From: Stentor coeruleus | Lineage: Eukaryota > Ciliophora > Heterotrichea > Heterotrichida > Stentoridae | Direction: 5' to 3' | Assembly: GCA_001970955.1 (NCBI GenBank) | Contig: MPUH01001063.1 | Span: 1 to 24,992, forward strand | DNA length: 24,992 nt | Part shown: positions 16,854-24,992 of the stretch, in pieces | How the letters are laid out: every line of letters begins with the position of its first letter | Position numbering within the stretch: position 1 is the first letter of the stretch | Made by a program: the position numbers and the translations under genes | Notes under the pieces: model-generated | The model's database searches: none | What the model saw: the letters and a program-made list of their open reading frames with translations, nothing else | Told to the model about the DNA's origin: nothing

Positions 16854-19178
16854 ATGGAAAAAAATCAAGAATGCACTATTTGCTTTGTTGAATATAGTAA
16901 CAACTCCAAGCCTCACTTCTTACCTTGTGGTCATACCCTCTGTAGTACATGCATCATAAAAATGACACAAAAAAAAGTCATTACCTGCCCCCTATGCCAA
17001 AAGCAATTTGTCTCTGATCTAAATAAATTTCCTATCAACTATGCTATTTTTTCTTCAATAGTTACACAATCTCAAAACACAGGAAACTCATCTAATGAGT
17101 TCCTGTTTGAAAATTGTGTGCGATTACAAAAAGAAATGCATGCACTTGAAAAACATGCAAATTTTCTAGAAGAGATTCAAGAAGATGTACTAAATTCTAA
17201 TACAAACATATATAATGACGCTTTTACTCAAATTAATACTGTGATTAATTCTCTTAATAATGCAATAAATCAAATCAAACAGAAAATTGATGAATGTAAG
17301 AGAAATAATGATATGAAGATAAAAAAAAGAAGGGATGAAATAGTTTCTTCGATTGAACAAAGGAAGAAACTTATGAAAGTATTACTTGATGCACAACGAG
17401 CGAATATATCTTTAGATGCTCAGAGTATGTTAGAATTAAATACATTACGTTCAGTGCAAAGTAGTGAATTGACAATAAAGAAAGCTGTATTTTCTAAGAA
17501 TATTTCTGACATCACTAAACAACTAATTGACTCATTATCTTTAAGTTGTATAGTTAATGATGAAAATATTTATGTAAAAGTTGAAAATATCGAATCGAAT
17601 AAGCCTGAGGAAAATAAAAAAGTATGTGAAGATAGAAATCCTGTATCTCCTTCAGTACAGAAAAACTCTGAAGAAAATTTATCAAATTTAAGCAAACCAA
17701 TTGCCCAGAAACCTCCAATGCAAAACAATTATATGAGCAAAATAAATACTAATCCTCCACAAGGACCATCTGAAAATCGTCAACCTCCTGACATAAATCA
17801 GCGGATAATAAGCGGACAACCAAGCAACAACAATATGCCCAAAGCATCTAACAATTCCGAATATAATCAAAATATCTTTGAATTTTCTACAGATAAATAT
17901 GAATTTATTCCACAGACTTATCTTGATGAAAGACCTCAAAATTCAATATCTCCAATACCAAATTTGGATGATCAAAACATTAATGATTATAGTATTAATT
18001 CAGACTCAGAAGATAGTAAAAATCCAGAACAGCAAGCTAACTTAAGAAATAGAAGATATCGGCGTGGAGATGTGGATAATGGGAGATATAGAAATAGAGG
18101 TGGATATAGGGAGTTAGAAAGAAGACCAAGAAGAGGACTAGAAAGAAGATCAAGAAGAGGAGCAGAAAGAGGACGAAATTTAGGAAATGCATCTTCTGAT
18201 AGTCATGACCAACAAATTAATCAAATCAATGATGATTGTAGTATTTCAGGTTCAGAAAATAGTAAAAATTCAGAACAGTATGCTAACTTAAGAAATAGAG
18301 GATATATACGTAGAGATAGAGGTAGAAGTAGGGGTATAGGAAGAAGACCAGGACCAAGAGGACTAAACTCAGGAAATGCATCTTTTGATAGTCATGAACA
18401 ACAAATTATTCAAATCAGTGATGATTGTAATAATTCAGGCTCAGAAGATAGTAAAAATTCAGAACAGCATGCTAACTTAAGAAATAGAGGATTTAGAAGT
18501 AGAGATGTGGATAATGGGAGATATAGATATAGAGGTGGATATAGGGAGATAGAAAGAGGATCAAGAAGAAGATCAGGAAGAGGACGAAACTCAGGAAATG
18601 TATCTTCTGATAGTCATGACCAACAATTTAATCAAATCAATGATGATTGTAGTATTTCAGGCTCAGAAGATAGTAAAAATTCAGAACAGTATGCAAACTT
18701 AAGAAGTAGAAGATTTATTAGGCGTGGAGATAGAGATAATGGGAGATATATAGATAGAGGTAGATATAGGGGTGCAGGAAGAAGACCACCACCAAGAGGA
18801 ATAAACTCAGGAAATACATCTTTTGATAGTCATGAACAACAAATTAATCCAAGCGATATTGACTGGAATAATATTGGCCAGGTACCTCCTCAAAATAATC
18901 CTGCTTATAGATCAAATGAGGCTGATAACCTATCCAATAATGAAAGCCATCAGGGTTATAAATGGTTTATTCAATCCGGTCAGGAGTTACAATCTTTACC
19001 AAAATGGATTGTAAATCAGATTGAAAGGAAAATAAAAAATCACCCATTGATAAGGATTTATGATAGAAATGTTTTGAGGAATATTGCTGATACAATTAAA
19101 ATGATTTATTATCAACTTGATAATAATGGTAATACGATTCCTGGAAGTGAAATGAAATTATTTCGTATTAATAATTAG
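16854..19178 (+). CDS. RING-HC finger protein with coiled coil and RG-rich tandem repeats (774 aa)
   Basis: ATG at 16854, TAG at 19176-19178. A complete C3HC4 RING occupies residues 7-48 (C7, C10, C25, H27, C30, C33, C45, C48), implying E3 ubiquitin-ligase activity with an E2 partner. Residues 90-210 are a Lys/Glu/Gln-rich coiled coil, probably for oligomerisation. A Pro/Asn/Gln-rich linker follows to about 370. Residues 372-657 form four degenerate repeats, each an acidic Ser/Asp segment (SGSEDSKNSEQ) followed by an Arg/Gly segment (RGGYRE, RGRGR). RG-rich segments often bind RNA and are Arg-methylation targets, suggesting an RNA-linked ligase; this is inferred. The last 75 residues (from about YKWFIQSG) look like a small folded domain I do not recognise. 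The gene converges with the VPS9-like gene 210 nt downstream. Confidence 0.85.
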   Translation: MEKNQECTICFVEYSNNSKPHFLPCGHTLCSTCIIKMTQKKVITCPLCQKQFVSDLNKFPINYAIFSSIVTQSQNTGNSSNEFLFENCVRLQKEMHALEKHANFLEEIQEDVLNSNTNIYNDAFTQINTVINSLNNAINQIKQKIDECKRNNDMKIKKRRDEIVSSIEQRKKLMKVLLDAQRANISLDAQSMLELNTLRSVQSSELTIKKAVFSKNISDITKQLIDSLSLSCIVNDENIYVKVENIESNKPEENKKVCEDRNPVSPSVQKNSEENLSNLSKPIAQKPPMQNNYMSKINTNPPQGPSENRQPPDINQRIISGQPSNNNMPKASNNSEYNQNIFEFSTDKYEFIPQTYLDERPQNSISPIPNLDDQNINDYSINSDSEDSKNPEQQANLRNRRYRRGDVDNGRYRNRGGYRELERRPRRGLERRSRRGAERGRNLGNASSDSHDQQINQINDDCSISGSENSKNSEQYANLRNRGYIRRDRGRSRGIGRRPGPRGLNSGNASFDSHEQQIIQISDDCNNSGSEDSKNSEQHANLRNRGFRSRDVDNGRYRYRGGYREIERGSRRRSGRGRNSGNVSSDSHDQQFNQINDDCSISGSEDSKNSEQYANLRSRRFIRRGDRDNGRYIDRGRYRGAGRRPPPRGINSGNTSFDSHEQQINPSDIDWNNIGQVPPQNNPAYRSNEADNLSNNESHQGYKWFIQSGQELQSLPKWIVNQIERKIKNHPLIRIYDRNVLRNIADTIKMIYYQLDNNGNTIPGSEMKLFRINN
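17967..18824 (+). repeat. Four in-frame acidic/RG repeats in an alternating A-B-A-B order
   Basis: Units are 17967-18197, 18198-18386, 18387-18608 and 18609-18824. Units 1 and 3 share VDNGRY, RGGYRE and an RRG-rich tail ending in SS. Units 2 and 4 share a tail with PRG and SGN ending in SF, and each boundary alternates DSHDQQ with DSHEQQ. This implies duplication of a two-unit block of about 420-440 nt. Confidence 0.85.
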
Positions 19179-19388
19179 ATAAACATTTAGGTAATTTGTT
19201 ACTAGATTATATGATTTTATTAATATTTATTCCATATAAATCAATTCGAATCTACTTATTTTACAATTCAACAATAAAATATTCTTATTTCTTAATTGTA
19301 TGCATTATAAATCCTATAAATTTTTATTTCTTTATCATCATTATTACCTAAAATCCTTTAAAAACTTAGCATAATAAAATGCTAAAAA
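19179..19388. other. Convergent 3' spacer
   Basis: 210 nt between the stop of the RING gene (+) and the stop of the VPS9-like gene (-). It is AT-rich with no terminator-like hairpin or other motif that I can identify. Confidence 0.5.
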
Positions 19389-20789
19389 TTACATTATTAA
19401 ATACCTTAAAGCTTTCTTAAAGTTCTCAATCACATATTTTTCATCTTCACTCTTATCTAAAAGGTAATCAGAAACAACAGTAGCTTCAGCCATGATATAT
19501 TTAACATCAGCAATAAGCACAACATAAATAGTTAAATGCATAGCATTTTCACTATCTAATTCAGCTTGTCCTTTCCAATACTCCACAACACAACTTTTTA
19601 TAGCAGATTCAAAATTCATAAAGCAATTCATTTTTTCTGTTGGAGTCATACATTCATTAAGTTTAGATATTTGCATTATAGCTTCTTCATATGGTTTTTC
19701 TTCATCTGGTAGAAAGAATTGTTCATTTACGTTAGCGAATTTCATAATTTGATGTGTTGTTAAGCCTTGGACTTGTAATTTTTTTGCATCAATCAATTTA
19801 TCTTCATGTTCGTATTTAGCTTTGTATATTTCGATTAAATGGCTATGAAGTTTGGTGTAAATATATTTCTCCANTTGTGTTGTTAAGCCTTGGACTTGTA
19901 ATTTTTTTGCATCAATCAATTTATCTTCATGCTCGTATTTAGCTTTGTATATTTCGATTAAATGGCTATGAAGTTTGGTGTAAATATATTTCTCCACTGC
20001 TGGTCGACAATAAACCATAACTTTTTCCGTACTTTTTTTTCCATAATTATAATGTGAAAATAAAGCTTCAATCGTACTCTCAACAGTATTTTGTATAGAA
20101 ATTAAAGGCTGAGGTAAAAGCTGTGCAGATTCCACATGGTTCCTATACTGATTACAAAAACTTTCACAAAACTCACTCACAGACTTCCCTAAAGTATATG
20201 CCTCACATGATAAAATCTTATAAAATTGATAATAAGAATAACTTTCATTTTTACATGTAACAGCTAATTCTTCTTCCTCTTCTTCAATAACCTGTTGATA
20301 TTTTAAATTTTCTGAGTTTTTCATATCCCCATCTACAGCTTTAGCAAAATACTCAATAACTTTGTTTATCAATTCTACACTTCCATATAAGCCTTTTATA
20401 TAAGCAATACGACTTTGAATTTTAGAATTGTTATTGATTATAAGTCTAATCCCTGTTACTTTTAATTTTGTTTTTTTACCTAAACAACAAGATACTAAAG
20501 CTTTTATTGAACATTTTTGTGTATGATAAGCTGTACAAGCTGTAGGGGTTTGTTCGGTTATGAGGAAGTTGTATTTTTCACAAGATTTTGCATAGAGGCT
20601 TATGAGTGAATATACAGATAAGCAATAAGGAAGTTCTCTTTTGTAAAATGGCATAGAAGATTCGGATAATGTGGTTCTTGAAGTACTTGAATATATTGTG
20701 TCAACAGAATCTTTTCGGCTTTCTTGCTTTGTTTCTTCTACTATAATTTTTAGGTTTTCGGTAGAAGCATGGTTTTCGTTCGCGTCCAT
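19389..20789 (-). CDS. VPS9-domain protein, putative Rab5-family GEF
   Basis: ATG at 20789-20787, TAA at 19391-19389. As assembled it encodes 466 aa, but an assembly duplication with an N at 19874 repeats 41 codons in frame, so the real protein is probably about 425 aa. The C-terminal third matches the VPS9 pattern: FFLPDEEKPYEEAIMQISKL, then TPTEKMNCF, then a helix ending in an acidic residue before a TIYVVLIAD helix, then EKYVIENFKKAL. VPS9 domains exchange nucleotide on Rab5/Rab21-type GTPases on early endosomes. The usual D-x-x-L-P-I-L-x-Y-V element is degenerate here (no Pro), and the final Y-x-x-T-N is Y-x-x-E-N, so activity is uncertain. The N-terminal 250 residues are Cys-containing, mostly helical by eye and not recognised; they include an acidic run of six Glu. 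Confidence 0.7.
   Translation of the reverse strand: MDANENHASTENLKIIVEETKQESRKDSVDTIYSSTSRTTLSESSMPFYKRELPYCLSVYSLISLYAKSCEKYNFLITEQTPTACTAYHTQKCSIKALVSCCLGKKTKLKVTGIRLIINNNSKIQSRIAYIKGLYGSVELINKVIEYFAKAVDGDMKNSENLKYQQVIEEEEEELAVTCKNESYSYYQFYKILSCEAYTLGKSVSEFCESFCNQYRNHVESAQLLPQPLISIQNTVESTIEALFSHYNYGKKSTEKVMVYCRPAVEKYIYTKLHSHLIEIYKAKYEHEDKLIDAKKLQVQGLTTQXEKYIYTKLHSHLIEIYKAKYEHEDKLIDAKKLQVQGLTTHQIMKFANVNEQFFLPDEEKPYEEAIMQISKLNECMTPTEKMNCFMNFESAIKSCVVEYWKGQAELDSENAMHLTIYVVLIADVKYIMAEATVVSDYLLDKSEDEKYVIENFKKALRYLIM
19753..19996. repeat. 121-bp duplication around N at 19874, inside the VPS9-like gene
   Basis: 19753-19873 recurs at 19876-19996 with one difference (T versus C near 19830/19953). 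The offset is 123 nt, so the frame survives and the error is invisible to a gene caller. It is likely two overlapping contig ends or two alleles, not a real exon duplication. Confidence 0.85.
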
Positions 20790-21173
20790 TATTATAAAAG
20801 GGTTTTTTTATATTAGTGCCAGCTGGCTGGCACCTTTATTTTTGACGACTTTACTTATAAACCCTTTAGCCAAACTAATAGAGTGATTCAGCATAATTTT
20901 TTTTCAACATTTTATATATTTTTCCTTATCTTAATATAGACTTCCAATACTAATCTCCAAAAAAAAAACAAAAAAATCTTATATCATAAAACTATTAAAA
21001 AAAAAACCCTAAAGCATTATTAAAATCATATTTTTCTACTTCGAATCCTATCAAAATCAATATTTTAATTTATATTCACAAATAAATCTTACAAATTTTC
21101 GCCTTTAAATAATCTTAATAAACTAAAGTTTAAGACATTTATTATATAAAGCCAAGTGATTATAAGATAATAA
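20790..21173. other. Divergent intergenic region between VPS9-like and RING/B-box genes
   Basis: 384 bp with both gene starts facing outward, so it should hold both promoters. Its one clear element is an 18-bp GC-rich palindrome close to the VPS9-like start. The right two thirds are A/T runs with few G on the plus strand. No RNA gene was found. Confidence 0.6.
20816..20833. promoter_or_regulatory. Perfect 8-bp inverted repeat, candidate regulatory site
   Basis: GTGCCAGC-TG-GCTGGCAC is a perfect palindrome with a 2-nt centre, 12 of 18 bases G or C, inside AT-rich DNA. It lies 26 nt upstream of the VPS9-like ATG. It could be a dimeric transcription-factor site or an RNA hairpin in the 5' leader; position alone suggests regulation. 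Confidence 0.45.
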
Positions 21174-22303
21174 ATGGAATCAGCCCTAACCTGTATTTTA
21201 TGCTCAGATGCTTATAATACATCAAATAAAGCTCCACGTTTTCTCCCATGCGGTCATACTTATTGTTCAGAATGCTGTGGTATTATTCTAGAACAAAACC
21301 CAGCAAGATGTCCAGAAGACGAATCGAATATTTCTTATACATCCATTGATGCTATACCAAAAAACCAAGCACTTTTAAAACTCTTACAGAACACAAATAT
21401 ATGCACTGAGCATAAGAAAAAGCTTGAGTATGTTTGCATTAATGATAAAATCAGAATTTGTTCAAGATGTGCTTTAATGGGAGCTCATAAGGACCATGAG
21501 ATAAAAACAATAGAAGATGTTCATAATGAAGTTGTTATGAGGGCTGGAGTTTTAGTAGATATGCTGGAGATTATTGATAAGACTGAAGCTGAGTTAAGTG
21601 ATACGATCATGGTCAAACTCGAAGCAGTAGCCGACCAATACGACAACAAAAAAGTTGAACTCCAAAAATCCGTAAAATCCGAATTCACAGCAATGCGTGC
21701 CCAACTCGACGCTCTAGAAAAACTTGTCCTCAACGATCTTAACAAATCCTTCACAAACATAGAAAACAACATAACAAGTTCTCGTGAGCTTCCAAAAGTA
21801 ATCTACCAACAAGCAAGTGAATGGAAAGATATGGGGCAATGCGTGCCCAACTCGACGCTCTAGAAAAACTTGTCCTCAACGATCTTAACAAATCCTTCAC
21901 AAACATAGAAAACAATATAACAAGTTCTCGTGAGCTTCCAAAAGTAATCTACCAACAAGCAAGTGAATGGAAAGATATGGCCAAAGATCTTCTAAACCTC
22001 ATAGATGCAAAAAATGAAGATCCAAGCTATATCTTATTTAAAATGTTAGCATCAGGATATGTTGAGCTTTTTCAAGCAGGTGAAAAATTATTAACAGATC
22101 TTGAAGGTATAAAAGATATTCAAATTGAAAAAATTTCTGATGACATTCAAGCTTTAGATATTGAATATACAAGAAATAAAATCCCAACTCTTTGTAAAGT
22201 TGTAAGCAGAGGTAAAAGCATACAAGGAAGAAAAACTGGAGAAAGCAACAATTTAAGTGACTTCAATGCTAAGAACTTTACAGAAGAAAACAATTTAGGA
22301 TAA
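21174..22303 (+). CDS. RING / B-box / coiled-coil (TRIM-like) protein, frame broken by a 146-nt duplication
   Basis: ATG at 21174, TAA at 22301-22303. As printed, the frame from 21174 stops at 21861-21863 and a second overlapping frame continues to 22303. The cause is a 144-nt segment repeated with 146-nt period; counting one period less, the gene is 984 nt (327 aa) in one frame. The RING ligands are C7, C10, C26, H28, C31, C34, C46 and Asp49, the last in place of Cys, which RBX1-type RINGs also tolerate. A type-2 B-box follows: C77-x2-H80, C88, D91, C96-x2-C99, H105-x2-H108. Then comes a coiled coil to about residue 210 and a helical tail; there is no SPRY domain. The order RING, B-box, coiled coil defines TRIM-type E3 ligases. 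Its stop lies 24 nt from the stop of the convergent gene on the minus strand. Confidence 0.82.
21691..21980. repeat. 144-bp tandem duplication without N, frameshifting the RING/B-box gene
   Basis: 21691-21834 recurs at 21837-21980 with one C/T difference (near 21766/21912) and a 2-nt seam (GG at 21835-21836). The period of 146 nt is not a multiple of three. It resembles the N-marked seams elsewhere and is probably an assembly join of two overlapping reads or alleles; a genuine somatic tandem duplication is the alternative. Confidence 0.85.
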
Positions 22304-22327
22304 TGCTTACTTAATTTATATGAAAAC

Positions 22328-24992
22328 TCATAAAATCATGTGGATTTCAGATATTAACAGATCTAATAGGTCAGATTCTACTTCAGCTACGATCTTTAAT
22401 TCGTATTTTTCTTGATTTAGCCACTCATCATTTGTTTCATTTATTTCTTCATCAACAACTTCTTTCATAGTATTTTCCCTTTGGAACTCAAGTAATTTTT
22501 TGTCTTCTTGAGAGATACAAGGTTTTATCATCCCCATTTTTTTCCCAATCCATTTGTTGATCACATCTTTGATTATAGTTTTTTCATTTTGCCCTTTCAT
22601 TGGCTTGAGAACTGATAAAACACATTTGCCACTTAGATTGGTTATTGAGTCTTTTATAGCTTTATGCATACTTTTGAAGGTTTTTTTGTATTCAGAAATT
22701 GTATTTGGAAGGAAGTCTGAGTAGATTTCTGAACCTAAGCCTTTAATTGGAGTTTGTCTCATGAAATTATCAATAACTTGTTCTTGAGTTGGAAGTTTAG
22801 GTTCTTCATTAAGAGAATTGATGAATTTGTTTATAGTTCGGGATAAGTAATCTGGGTCATTTACAAAGATTTTCTTGTTTGGGACTAGTCGAAGGCAGTC
22901 TGAGATTATTTTAGAATAAAGTTCTTCTACTATATCATTAACTTCTCTACCATAAAGAAGCTGTAAAGCGTCTTCTTTAATAAGTTCAAATAGCTCTTCG
23001 GTTATTTCGTTTATTTTGTCTAGTTCGATATCTTCGGATTTACCTTCTTCTTGGATATCTTCTAATGGGATTTTTTTGCCTGATGCTTCAGCGTCTTTAG
23101 AATCGCTTCGGGCACTGCGAGGAGTTTTTTCACTTGCAAGTTTCTTAGAGTTACTTTCAGAATTAAAATCTTCAGAATAATCATTTTCCGTATGTAAACT
23201 TTCACTAATCTCATGCGATTCACTATCTTCAGGCGACACTTCTTTAATTGGTAATCTCAAAGCTTTTAAATTTTTCCCTTCCCCATGACTTCCATCAAAA
23301 TCTGACCCATAACTTTGTACAGGCCTAAAAGATCTAGACTCAGACTCAAAATCATCTGAATACATACTTTCACCTTTAGAAATCTTAGCACTTTCATGTA
23401 AAGAAGCTGATCTTCTTAAAGAGCTTTCGAAATTCACACTTTGTTTAGAAAAACTATCATAAATATCCAAATCTTCTGATATTGATGATGTTGAGCTTCT
23501 AAGATCAGGGCTTTTTCTTGACTTAGCTGAACTTTTATGTGGTGAGCTAAGATTAGAACTAGCGCTTTCATTAGCCCCTGGGAATTTTGCATTAAAATTT
23601 TGAGGGTTTTTATGATAATTCCCTGATTGTTTCCCTGAAGCTGACCTTTGTGATAAGTTATTTGACTTTTTTTCTGATCTTTCTGACTCAAAATCTTCGC
23701 TATATATACTTTCTGCTATATCTTCATTTATACTTTCTGAGAAATCTGAGGATTTATGTTGAGAAAATCTAGACTCAGGGTCTGGAGATCTGTTTGGAAT
23801 AGAGAGTCTTGGTATAGAATGTTTAGAGTCTTCATGGTCTGATGATAGAAAAATCTCATTGGGTTTTAAAGGTGGTGAAGGACTTTCAGAACTTGGGGAT
23901 ATAGGAACATGAGCACCACTACTACTGAGTTCTTTACTATTAACTGTGAGTTTTGGGAAGTGTTTTGAACTATGGTAGCTTTCGAATTGACTATCATAAA
24001 TTTCTTCTTGTATGCTTTCTTCGATGAAGTCTTGTTTTTCTGGTAAAATAATAGGTTTTGGGTTAGTGTATTGAGGTTTAGCTTCGGTTTTAGCTTCTTC
24101 ATCTTCAGGTTTGAGTTGGGGTTTTTCTATTTTTTTCTCTGATTCTTCATGAGAACTGGAAAGATGACTTTCGTTTATGCTCTCTTCAATACTTGATTTA
24201 TCTGAAAACTTTTCCTCTTGTTTCGGGAGCAATTTGTTTTTCCTTTTTGACTCGCTTTCGTTATAGCTATCAAATTGACTATCATTCCCTTCATCTGAAT
24301 CTTCATTATTTTTTTTATTAATCTTTTTGTAATTACTTAGGCTTTTTGATGAAGATTCTTTATAGCTATCAAGCTGATTATCATAATCATCATCATCATC
24401 ATCATCTTCATCTTCAGAATACTTTTTATCTTTACTTTTCTCATAATTTTTACCCAAATACCCACCACTTTTTTCAGAACTTTTATAACTTTCTGAGCTT
24501 TCAGAGTACTTTTTTTCCTTAATTTCAGGTATAACCTTAAACTGATCTTTACTTTCATGATAACTATCAAATTGGCTTTCATAAATTTCAGACTCTTCAG
24601 ATGATTTTATATCTACATTCTTTGATATAGGGACAATATTCTTAAACTTATCCTTAGATGAACTTTCATGATAACTATCAAATTGGCTTTCATATATATC
24701 TGACTGTATTGATGATTCTGATTTTTTGCTTGGAGATACTTTTTTAGGTGTAAGACTTTTATTCAAACTTTCTCCATGGCTATCGAAATCATTTTCATAT
24801 ATACTTTCTGCTATAGACTCTTCTATTTTCACTTGAGGTTTAGATACTTCTTCTATTTTAGATGAACTTGAATGATAACTATCAAAATTACTCTCATATA
24901 TTTCTGATTCTTCAGATGATTCAGTGACTTTTTTACCTATAATTTTCTGTTTACTTTTAGAACTTTCATTTGATTTACTGATTTGACTTTCA
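22328..24992 (-). CDS. Ser/Glu-rich repeat protein with YxSxFDSYxES motifs (5' partial)
   Basis: The frame is open from the right edge to the TGA at 22330-22328 (at least 888 codons). The first codon of the longest closed frame, at 24832, is GTG inside the coding region, so the true start lies beyond the window. Most of the protein is disordered, Ser/Glu/Lys-rich, with about 13 copies of a short motif: IYESQFDSYHES in the N-terminal part and variants IYSDDFES or YSEDFNSE further on. It contains a run of Asp and Glu encoded by an ATC/GAT microsatellite. The last 230 residues (from about LDKINEITEELFEL) appear folded and helical. YSxDFE motifs followed by a C-terminal helical domain recall centrosomal CEP350-type proteins; this is a weak resemblance and I assign no function. 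Confidence 0.75.
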   Translation of the reverse strand, partial: ESQISKSNESSKSKQKIIGKKVTESSEESEIYESNFDSYHSSSSKIEEVSKPQVKIEESIAESIYENDFDSHGESLNKSLTPKKVSPSKKSESSIQSDIYESQFDSYHESSSKDKFKNIVPISKNVDIKSSEESEIYESQFDSYHESKDQFKVIPEIKEKKYSESSESYKSSEKSGGYLGKNYEKSKDKKYSEDEDDDDDDDYDNQLDSYKESSSKSLSNYKKINKKNNEDSDEGNDSQFDSYNESESKRKNKLLPKQEEKFSDKSSIEESINESHLSSSHEESEKKIEKPQLKPEDEEAKTEAKPQYTNPKPIILPEKQDFIEESIQEEIYDSQFESYHSSKHFPKLTVNSKELSSSGAHVPISPSSESPSPPLKPNEIFLSSDHEDSKHSIPRLSIPNRSPDPESRFSQHKSSDFSESINEDIAESIYSEDFESERSEKKSNNLSQRSASGKQSGNYHKNPQNFNAKFPGANESASSNLSSPHKSSAKSRKSPDLRSSTSSISEDLDIYDSFSKQSVNFESSLRRSASLHESAKISKGESMYSDDFESESRSFRPVQSYGSDFDGSHGEGKNLKALRLPIKEVSPEDSESHEISESLHTENDYSEDFNSESNSKKLASEKTPRSARSDSKDAEASGKKIPLEDIQEEGKSEDIELDKINEITEELFELIKEDALQLLYGREVNDIVEELYSKIISDCLRLVPNKKIFVNDPDYLSRTINKFINSLNEEPKLPTQEQVIDNFMRQTPIKGLGSEIYSDFLPNTISEYKKTFKSMHKAIKDSITNLSGKCVLSVLKPMKGQNEKTIIKDVINKWIGKKMGMIKPCISQEDKKLLEFQRENTMKEVVDEEINETNDEWLNQEKYELKIVAEVESDLLDLLISEIHMIL
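24386..24406 (+). repeat. (ATC)7 microsatellite in coding sequence
   Basis: Seven ATC triplets on the plus strand encode an Asp run on the minus strand within the Ser/Glu-rich repeat protein. Length variation would not shift the frame. Confidence 0.85.

Noticed and set aside
21037-21056. tRNA-like TTCGAATCC string
   Set aside because: No matching T-stem, acceptor stem or anticodon arm around it.
24830-24832. GTG at 24832 as start of the Ser/Glu-rich protein
   Set aside because: The frame and its repeat motif continue upstream to the right edge of the window; the GTG encodes an internal Val.

Overview
This is AT-rich, gene-dense nuclear DNA from a eukaryote, most likely the somatic (macronuclear) genome of a heterotrich ciliate close to Stentor. 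Three things point there. First, reading frames are closed and rejoined by introns of only 15 or 16 nt (GTA...TAG). I find six of these, each restoring a frame and a protein family. Second, TAA, TAG and TGA all appear to act as stops, and no gene needs a reassigned stop, which argues against Blepharisma (UGA = Trp) and against Paramecium or Tetrahymena. Third, the genes encode typical ciliate families: huge Cys-rich polycystin-like surface proteins, cyclic-nucleotide-type K+ channels, long TPR proteins and RING/B-box proteins. The species is inferred, not proven.

Layout, left to right: (1) a Cys-repeat/REJ/GPS/multi-TM polycystin-like membrane protein, open at the left edge (+, 2-5995); (2) a REXO-type DEDDh RNA exonuclease with two 16-nt introns (+, 7128-8572); (3) a six-exon gene joining an N-terminal F-box to cullin-like repeats (+, 9186-10959), with four 15-nt introns and one 91-nt intron; (4) an unrecognised, mostly disordered protein (-, 11225-12370); (5) a 15-TPR protein (+, 12612-14417); (6) a six-TM K+ channel with a degenerate cyclic-nucleotide-binding domain and a CCHC zinc knuckle (+, 14635-16515); (7) a RING protein with RG-rich repeats (+, 16854-19178); (8) a VPS9-like putative Rab GEF (-, 19389-20789); (9) a RING/B-box/coiled-coil protein broken by a 146-nt tandem duplication (+, 21174-22303); (10) a Ser/acidic repeat protein open at the right edge (-, 22328-24992).

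The genes do not form an operon. Three are plausible ubiquitin-ligase components (F-box/cullin-like, RING, RING/B-box), but nothing in the sequence links them functionally. The assembly contains six single N characters, each beside a 31-121 bp duplication, plus one seam without an N. These are most likely contig-end overlaps or allelic copies, and they alter the predicted proteins of genes 8 and 9. The strongest leads are the F-box/cullin-like fusion, its 91-nt intron among 15-nt introns, sharp blocks of strand-asymmetric base composition, and a 32-nt presence/absence variant between AGGGTG repeats.
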